Below are positions 1 through 3,899 of a stretch of DNA of 5,790 nt, one piece after another. The stretch's first letter is position 1; each line of letters starts with the position of its first letter. The notes below the pieces were generated by a model that was given only the letters and a program-made list of their open reading frames with translations, was not told the DNA's origin and ran no database searches. The translations under genes and the position numbers were made by a program. This DNA is from Aminipila sp051883075 (GTDB lineage: Bacteria; Bacillota; Clostridia; Peptostreptococcales; Anaerovoracaceae): the NCBI GenBank assembly GCA_051883075.1, contig JBJETA010000008.1, positions 1-5,790 of the forward strand, written 5' to 3'.

Positions 1-926
1 GCTTTAATCAGTTTTTGTGCACGTTCCATCGGCACCGGATAAATGTTAATGGAAGTCAGCATTTTAAATTCCGTATTTGTAAGTTCAGCAAGAACATTAT
101 CTGTAAGAGCTGTCGGTAAATTATCAAGATAAAGTGACTCATAGTACGTATCCCCGATCATTCCGTAATTCGAATGAAACTCAAATTTAGGCGGAGCAAT
201 ACAATCTTTCGTTGTAAGACCAAGCTTTCGCATATGCTTGAAATCAAAGCCCTCGATTTTACGTACATCTTTGCATACCTTATTTCCGAATTTACCGATG
301 CTTTCCGGATTATAAATATCATGCAGCTGTGCCAGGCGTTCGACAATAGTAAGAGGTCTGGCATTAGAACTACCAATTTTTTTGATGTTCGCAATAATCT
401 GACTTTCAAGCCTATTTAAAACCGATATCGCATCTTTAATGTCCATGGCTTCAATAGCTATAATCAAATACTTTTCTTTAATCAGATTGTTCTGCCCTTC
501 TCTGATTTTCTTCTTTAAAAGTGTGTTCATTTCTTCTCGTAATTCATCAAGCTGATCCTCTTTATATTTAAGCAGAGTCTCTTCTTCGAAAAATTCCCGG
601 TCAATGCTGCGATTATTAATAACGATCTGAATATCAACAGAAGAATCAAACGCATTGATGAACTCACCATATTTCATGAACATTTCTTCCTGTTCCTGCT
701 GTTTAGCAATCTGATAGTTAATATCCATCAGTTCATACGCCCTGGTATATTTACCCGGAGAAATCTCAATAATCTCTTCTTCGGGATACACACAATAATA
801 TGGTATGGTCTGCTGAACGGTTTTAGGGATTTTCATTTTTTTCTTTTTCGTTGCAGGTGCCTTTTTAACCTTCTGTTTTTGAGCTTTTCCAGACTGTTTA
901 TTATCTGCCTTTTTTAATCTCAGCAT
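1..926 (-). CDS. virB4: VirB4/TraE-type conjugation ATPase, N-terminal part (runs off left edge)
   Basis: This is the N-terminal 308 residues of a VirB4-family ATPase, the cytoplasmic motor that energises assembly and operation of a type IV secretion channel. The frame is open from ATG at 926 to the left edge. A perfect AAGGAGGT Shine-Dalgarno lies 7 bases upstream and overlaps the TAA stop of the PrgI gene, implying translational coupling. Residues 1-36 are very lysine-rich and probably disordered. The family-like body starts near IPKTVQQTIPY (33-43). Landmarks that resemble Tn1549-type TraE proteins are DINYQIA (68-74), FDSSVDIQIVINN (93-105), ERLAQLHDIYNPE (196-208), SNYGMIGDTYYESLYLDNLP (252-271) and a segment near 289-308 ending INIYPVPMERAQKLIK. 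Full family members are about 750-850 residues, so the Walker A and B ATPase core lies outside the window and cannot be confirmed. The call rests on N-domain pattern and gene order. Confidence 0.88.
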   Translation of the reverse strand, partial: MLRLKKADNKQSGKAQKQKVKKAPATKKKKMKIPKTVQQTIPYYCVYPEEEIIEISPGKYTRAYELMDINYQIAKQQEQEEMFMKYGEFINAFDSSVDIQIVINNRSIDREFFEEETLLKYKEDQLDELREEMNTLLKKKIREGQNNLIKEKYLIIAIEAMDIKDAISVLNRLESQIIANIKKIGSSNARPLTIVERLAQLHDIYNPESIGKFGNKVCKDVRKIEGFDFKHMRKLGLTTKDCIAPPKFEFHSNYGMIGDTYYESLYLDNLPTALTDNVLAELTNTEFKMLTSINIYPVPMERAQKLIK

Positions 927-932
927 CCGAAT

Positions 933-940
933 ACCTCCTT
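933..940 (-). promoter_or_regulatory. Shine-Dalgarno of virB4 overlapping the prgI stop codon
   Basis: The sequence AAGGAGGT on the minus strand ends 6 bases before the ATG at 926. Its first two A residues are the last two bases of the TAA stop of the upstream PrgI-family gene. This fixes the virB4 start and suggests ribosomes finishing prgI reinitiate on virB4. Confidence 0.85.
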
Positions 941-1421
941 AGAAAACTGCTTTTTTCGATTTCTTATATTTCTTCTTTTTAGCTTTTTTCTTCTGTTTCT
1001 TTTTATGCTCTGCCAGCGTTTTTCTTATTTCTTCATCAGAAACATCTGCAAGTTTCGCATCAATGATATATTCCTGCTCAGGTGTTAATTCCTGAGCCAC
1101 TTTTGTTAAAATATCGTAATAGTTTTCTGTCTTATACAGCCTTACAGACGGTGCAAGAAAAGAATTAATGAACATAGAACGTAAATACTTTTCAAAAGTC
1201 AATCCGTATGGTTTAATCCATCCGAACAAAGCTCCAATGCCTCCAATCGGCACACAAATATAAAGTGCAATTGTCGAATTCAAAACTTTTGACAGATTGA
1301 TATAACAAAATGCAATAATAGGAACAAAAATAACAAGAGCCACACATTGCCTTGCAGTGAACGGACCTACAAGCTTGGCTTCATATTTAGTTACCTCTTT
1401 AGGTATTTTAATTTCTATCAT
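939..1421 (-). CDS. prgI: PrgI-family conjugation membrane protein
   Basis: This 160-residue protein belongs to the PrgI family, small inner-membrane proteins encoded just upstream of virB4 in Gram-positive conjugation modules and thought to play a VirB3-like role docking VirB4 to the channel. An N-terminal IEIKIPKEV strand is followed by two hydrophobic helices, about residues 24-43 and 50-69, then the family-like segment around IKPYGLTFEKY and FLAPSVRLYKTENYYD. The C-terminus (about 139-160) is extremely lysine-rich, ending AKKKKYKKSKKAVF, and should be cytoplasmic. The start is uncertain. ATG at 1421 gives the usual family N-terminus, but the best Shine-Dalgarno (AAGGGGG at 1435-1441) is 13 bases away. 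A TTG at 1430, adding three residues, is only 4 bases from it. The gene follows the VirB6-like gene by 24 bases and precedes virB4 by 12, so all three are probably cotranscribed. Confidence 0.87.
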   Translation of the reverse strand: MIEIKIPKEVTKYEAKLVGPFTARQCVALVIFVPIIAFCYINLSKVLNSTIALYICVPIGGIGALFGWIKPYGLTFEKYLRSMFINSFLAPSVRLYKTENYYDILTKVAQELTPEQEYIIDAKLADVSDEEIRKTLAEHKKKQKKKAKKKKYKKSKKAVF

Positions 1422-1445
1422 AGTTTTCAAGTCGCCCCCTTTTCA

Positions 1446-2306
1446 TCAGTTCGCACCTATAAACTCTTTTACAAGGCTCTGGGATTTGAAAAGGATTCCT
1501 ATGGTAGCAGCCGTAAGACCAATATATTTAAATAGGAAAATAGAATTGGCTGCAGCCGCGCCTTTTGCAATATCTGCTGCAATAACCGTATTAAGAACCA
1601 TACATCCATAGATGACAACCATCTGAAGAGACACAGCAAGATATCCTTTAAGAAAACGAAAACCTGTTGAATTAAGGCCCTGATAAAGTACATCTGACAA
1701 AGCAAGTGGAGCAAACATTGTGCGTATATAAATCTCAAGAATACGCATAAACATAATGAGATAAATGGCAGCTTTTAAAATGAACGAAAACATCCATGCC
1801 ATAAGAAGGCTTAATGTTCCACCGCTAAAAATATTCTTGAAGGTATCAAACCAGCCGGGACTAGCGGGCCATTCGACACCTACATATTCTTCATAGAGCT
1901 TCTGGAGGTTCTTATTCTTGCTGATGTCATATCCTCCGCCTCCCTTCATCATCCCGTCTGTATAATTGTAAAAATCACCAAGAAAAGCAACGCCTAATTG
2001 CTGAAAATAAACCATGATATCAAAACCTTTATCTATCAGAAAAACACCGACAACAAGCTTTGCGAAAAGCAGAAACATCTGCTCCAGGTTGGCTTGTTCA
2101 TTTGTTGTCTTTTCAACAAGCGTGCATACAAAGAATATGACAAGAAAGGCAAGGGCAATGGGAACCATCAGATTATCATAAACCTTCTCTACCAGCTTAG
2201 CTGCACTTGAGTATTTGGCTCCGTCTCCTATTAACAATACATTCAAAAGATCATACACTCCTTTGAACATACCACCTCCGAAAACGTCCACGAACAAGCT
2301 TTTCAC
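1446..2306 (-). CDS. VirB6/TrbL-like polytopic conjugation channel protein
   Basis: This 286-residue integral membrane protein resembles the VirB6/TrbL-type proteins of Gram-positive elements, which form part of the inner-membrane translocation pore. About five hydrophobic segments are visible, near residues 45-64, 77-101, 164-187, 222-245 and 255-274. Between the second and third is a long, probably extracellular loop with a GGGGYD run (122-127) and the aromatic stretch WPASPGWFDTF. The strongest family signature is at 195-221, which includes RTMFAPLALSDVL and GFRFLKGY; compare the R-x-x-FAPL...FLK pattern of TrbL-like proteins. The C-terminus ends SLVKEFIGAN. I chose GTG at 2306 because a perfect AAGGAGG lies 7 bases before it. 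The frame can be extended to TTG at 2333, but that would translate the Shine-Dalgarno itself. The gene is separated from the upstream pilin gene by 90 bases holding a terminator-like hairpin. Confidence 0.85.
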   Translation of the reverse strand: MKSLFVDVFGGGMFKGVYDLLNVLLIGDGAKYSSAAKLVEKVYDNLMVPIALAFLVIFFVCTLVEKTTNEQANLEQMFLLFAKLVVGVFLIDKGFDIMVYFQQLGVAFLGDFYNYTDGMMKGGGGYDISKNKNLQKLYEEYVGVEWPASPGWFDTFKNIFSGGTLSLLMAWMFSFILKAAIYLIMFMRILEIYIRTMFAPLALSDVLYQGLNSTGFRFLKGYLAVSLQMVVIYGCMVLNTVIAADIAKGAAAANSIFLFKYIGLTAATIGILFKSQSLVKEFIGAN

Positions 2307-2313
2307 AAGACAG

Positions 2314-2320
2314 CCTCCTT
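2314..2320 (-). promoter_or_regulatory. Shine-Dalgarno fixing the GTG start of the VirB6-like gene
   Basis: A perfect AAGGAGG sits 7 bases upstream of GTG at 2306. It lies inside the longer reading frame that begins at TTG 2333, which argues strongly that the TTG is not the start. Confidence 0.85.
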
Positions 2321-2345
2321 CCTTTTGCCGCAATTAAAAGTATAG

Positions 2346-2375
2346 AAAAAGCAGAACGATAGAAAAGTTCTGCTT
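2346..2375 (-). terminator. Terminator-like hairpin after the pilin gene
   Basis: Reading the minus strand, AAGCAGAAC (2375-2367) pairs perfectly with GTTCTGCTT (2357-2349) around a 9-base loop, and five T residues (2350-2346) follow the last C of the stem. This is the form of an intrinsic terminator for minus-strand transcription. On the plus strand the same hairpin has no T run. It begins 21 bases downstream of the pilin stop codon. The stem has only four G:C pairs, so termination is probably partial, giving abundant pilin mRNA and reduced read-through into the VirB6-like, prgI and virB4 genes. I see no convincing promoter between it and the next gene. Confidence 0.6.
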
Positions 2376-2396
2376 CAGATATAAAAAATAACACAA

Positions 2397-2711
2397 TCAA
2401 ATAAGACCAGTAAGCTGTACCAGTGTTTTTAAGCCTAAAAGAACCAATGCGACAACTACGAGCCTTACTGCTCTTGACTGGCCATCTGCATTGTCATCTT
2501 TATAAGCCAGGATAAGCTGGAAGATACCAGATACAGCAAGTACGATACCTACATATTTGGCAACTTCAAAGATAATGTTGATAACACCTTTCATGACCTG
2601 ATCCGTTGTCGGTGCACAAAATGTCATGACAGGTGCAGCAAGAATAATACCGGCTAACATCACATAAAACAGCTTCCTGCTGTTTGATGCTTTTGAGATG
2701 AAATTGTTCAT
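2397..2711 (-). CDS. VirB2/Maff2-like small membrane protein (putative conjugative pilin subunit)
   Basis: This 104-residue, almost entirely hydrophobic protein resembles VirB2-type pilins and the Maff2-type proteins that sit just upstream of the TrbL-like gene in Tn1549-like elements. A basic N-terminus (NNFISKASNSRK) precedes a signal-like hydrophobic stretch at 14-31 ending near TFCAPTTD; cleavage there is plausible but the site is not ideal. Two further helices (about 42-70 and 84-103) flank a short charged loop, AYKDDNADGQSRAVR. That loop matches the small polar turn of VirB2/Maff2 proteins, with a G/N/D-rich core then an S/K/R patch. The ATG at 2711 has GGAGG 7 bases upstream. The gene has its own operator-bearing promoter upstream and a terminator-like hairpin downstream, consistent with a subunit needed in many copies. 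Assignment is by size, topology and position; sequence identity in this family is low. Confidence 0.75.
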   Translation of the reverse strand: MNNFISKASNSRKLFYVMLAGIILAAPVMTFCAPTTDQVMKGVINIIFEVAKYVGIVLAVSGIFQLILAYKDDNADGQSRAVRLVVVALVLLGLKTLVQLTGLI

Positions 2712-2793
2712 AAGATCTCCTCCCTGATAACCCTGTTAGATACACCACCTCATCACTTGATTTTGTATGTTTAAAGGTAATGTACTTTATATA

Positions 2794-2822
2794 ATTATAC
2801 CGTTAACGGTATTTTTGAACAA
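2794..2822 (-). promoter_or_regulatory. Promoter of the pilin gene (-35 TTGTTC, -10 TATAAT)
   Basis: On the minus strand TTGTTC (2822-2817) and a consensus TATAAT (2799-2794) are separated by exactly 17 bases. The -35 box is weak (3 of 6 consensus bases) while the -10 box is perfect. The start of transcription would fall near 2787, leaving a leader of roughly 75 bases before the ATG at 2711. The -35 box begins only 17 bases after the stop codon of the SpoVG-like gene, and the spacer is filled by the palindrome described separately. Confidence 0.72.
2797..2812. promoter_or_regulatory. Palindromic operator, copy 1 (pilin promoter)
   Basis: ATACCGTTAACGGTAT is a perfect 16-bp palindrome. It occupies most of the spacer between the -35 and -10 boxes and overlaps the first three bases of the -10 box, so a bound dimer would block RNA polymerase. 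Its 14-bp core TACCGTTAACGGTA recurs exactly at 3593-3606 in the other promoter of this window. The regulator is not identifiable here. Confidence 0.8.
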
Positions 2823-2839
2823 ATTAGAACACGTCAGGA

Positions 2840-3514
2840 TCATCTGGCCATTTCAGCTTCCATATGCTTTTCCTGAGCCTGTTCTTTATTTACATGATTT
2901 TTTTCATCACTTTTTTCTCTAGCATTCATCATGCGATCATTTAAGGCAGCCTTACGGTTCAAGCCTAATTTTTCTGCAGCAGCACCAAGAATAAGGCCAT
3001 CGAAAAACTGTTTACTGTCTCCTAAAAATGCACATATATTCTGGTACGGATACTGCGGATTATTGGTTCTTTTGCTTGGCATTCCGACAAACATGTTTGT
3101 TTCACCCTGATTAATACGAATATTATGAATTGTGAAAGCAGATTTTTCTGATTCAATAGACTCACTTACTGTAAGTGACGCAAGTGCCTTTGTTGCACCC
3201 TTTGGATTATCCAGAGCTCCAATATGTACTTCATAATGGCCATCTCCGCCTTTTCCGATGCTTGCTTCCTTTTCATTGCTATCACGCGCAGCAAGAGCAG
3301 CATTAAGAAGCTTATCCGAAAACTCCCTGCTGATTCCGCTTATAATGTCACGATATTCACCACCTACTTCGACAGTAGGCATACTGATAAACGGACCATT
3401 CTTTCCTTCTATAAGCCTTGCACCATTAATAACAATAGATCCATTAATAAAATAGTCTACAAAACCTTTTGTGACTCCATTTTCATATTCTCTAAATTTC
3501 GCTGTCACTCTCAT
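2840..3514 (-). CDS. Tandem SpoVG-like domain protein
   Basis: This 224-residue protein contains two copies of a SpoVG-like domain. SpoVG is a small nucleic-acid-binding protein, normally about 85-100 residues with one domain. Copy A spans about 1-77 and carries INGARLIEGKNGPFISMP followed by GEYRDI. Copy B spans about 93-182 and carries IHNIRINQGETNMFVGMPSKR followed by YPYQNI; the MPSKR motif is the most recognisable SpoVG signature, and copy A has MPTVE in its place. The last 40 residues (185-224) are highly charged and probably helical, with KSDEKNHVNKEQAQEKH. The start is ATG at 3514, with GGAGG 8 bases upstream. An in-frame ATG at 3529 overlaps that Shine-Dalgarno and is unlikely. The gene has its own operator-bearing promoter. 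A role as regulator or single-strand nucleic-acid-binding accessory in transfer is inference; SpoVG-family proteins are known in Firmicutes mobile elements, but their function there is unclear to me. Confidence 0.8.
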   Translation of the reverse strand: MRVTAKFREYENGVTKGFVDYFINGSIVINGARLIEGKNGPFISMPTVEVGGEYRDIISGISREFSDKLLNAALAARDSNEKEASIGKGGDGHYEVHIGALDNPKGATKALASLTVSESIESEKSAFTIHNIRINQGETNMFVGMPSKRTNNPQYPYQNICAFLGDSKQFFDGLILGAAAEKLGLNRKAALNDRMMNAREKSDEKNHVNKEQAQEKHMEAEMAR

Positions 3515-3521
3515 TTGTTTT

Positions 3522-3527
3522 ACCTCC
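3522..3527 (-). promoter_or_regulatory. Shine-Dalgarno fixing the start of the SpoVG-like gene
   Basis: GGAGGT lies 7 bases before ATG at 3514. An upstream in-frame ATG at 3529 shares its G with this site and has no Shine-Dalgarno of its own, so the shorter protein is preferred. Confidence 0.8.
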
Positions 3528-3588
3528 ATATAAAAGATTCATCCTGCACCTTACCGATTAATATTGATTTAAATAATAGTCTATTAAT

Positions 3589-3617
3589 ATATTACCGTTA
3601 ACGGTACTTTGCGGCAA
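3589..3617 (-). promoter_or_regulatory. Promoter of the SpoVG-like gene (-35 TTGCCG, -10 TAATAT)
   Basis: On the minus strand TTGCCG (3617-3612) and TAATAT (3594-3589) are 17 bases apart. Neither box is perfect (4 of 6 matches each), but the arrangement copies the pilin promoter base for base in spacing: 5 bases from the -35 box to the palindrome, whose last two bases begin the -10 box. The leader to ATG 3514 would be about 68 bases. The promoter starts 18 bases after the stop codon of the small membrane protein gene. Confidence 0.68.
3593..3606. promoter_or_regulatory. Palindromic operator, copy 2 (SpoVG-like gene promoter)
   Basis: TACCGTTAACGGTA is a perfect 14-bp palindrome identical to the core of the site at 2797-2812. 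It lies between the -35 and -10 boxes and overlaps the first two bases of the -10 box. The exact repeat in two intergenic promoters, and its absence from coding regions as far as I can read, supports a dedicated operator. Confidence 0.8.
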
Positions 3618-3635
3618 CAAAACCGCCATGAGATA

Positions 3636-3851
3636 TTAAATAGCCCCATACATCACGAAAATGGCACTTTTCATAAGAACGAAGAGAGCGAAAAAATACT
3701 TAGCAGTGCTGCATACAGTAAGCTTTGCCTTTTCTGCAGATGAAAGTACTCCGGAATTCTTGTCTATACGTCTGTTTAGAATCCATTTCAAAATCCACAA
3801 CCCGATGGCAAGGGCACCAACAAAGTTACTGATAAAGGCAATTCCCTCCAT
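3636..3851 (-). CDS. Small two-helix membrane protein of unknown function
   Basis: I do not recognise this 71-residue protein. It has two hydrophobic helices, residues about 3-26 (from GIAFISNF to LKWIL) and about 49-71 (from AKYFF to VMYGAI). They are joined by a polar loop containing NRRIDKNSG and SSAEKAKLT. The positive residues in the loop predict a hairpin with both ends outside and the loop in the cytoplasm. The C-terminus ends inside the second helix. Its position right behind virD4 (48 bases) suggests cotranscription and perhaps contact with the coupling protein or channel; this is inference. ATG at 3851 is chosen because GAGGTGA, a perfect match to the 16S tail, lies 5 bases upstream. 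A GTG at 3860 would add three residues but is part of that ribosome-binding site. Coding status is supported by the ribosome-binding site, the operon position and the clean stop before the next promoter. Confidence 0.75.
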   Translation of the reverse strand: MEGIAFISNFVGALAIGLWILKWILNRRIDKNSGVLSSAEKAKLTVCSTAKYFFALFVLMKSAIFVMYGAI

Positions 3852-3856
3852 ACCAT

Positions 3857-3863
3857 TCACCTC
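3857..3863 (-). promoter_or_regulatory. Shine-Dalgarno of the small membrane protein gene
   Basis: GAGGTGA on the minus strand is complementary to the extreme 3' end of 16S rRNA and lies 5 bases before ATG at 3851. The GTG within it is the first codon of the longest open frame, so that longer start is rejected. Confidence 0.72.
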
Positions 3864-3899
3864 ATAGATTGCAATAATGCGTTCAATTTCATTCAGCTA

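Noticed and set aside
908..915. A-AAA-AAG slippery heptamer near the start of virB4, considered as programmed frameshifting
   Set aside because: No alternative frame product of interest and no stimulatory structure is evident. Such runs are expected in lysine-rich, AT-rich coding DNA.
174..2210. Plus-strand open frames at 174-419, 1347-1535, 1357-1611 and 1998-2210
   Set aside because: All are antisense to the well-supported virB4, prgI and VirB6-like genes, lack good ribosome-binding sites and show no protein-family features.
2728..2738. Small inverted repeat TAAC-CCT-GTTA upstream of the pilin ribosome-binding site, considered as a riboregulator
   Set aside because: Four-base arms are too short to be meaningful without conservation data.
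2566..2748. 60-codon cysteine-containing frame overlapping the pilin gene start, beginning at GTG 2748
   Set aside because: It lies out of frame within the pilin gene, its Shine-Dalgarno-like GAGGTG directly abuts the GTG with no spacing, and the composition looks like a frame-shifted membrane gene.
3611..3626. GCGG...CCGC hairpin just after the small membrane protein gene, considered as a terminator
   Set aside because: The stem has only 4 bp, the loop is 8 bases, and no T run follows in the direction of transcription. It overlaps the -35 box of the next promoter.
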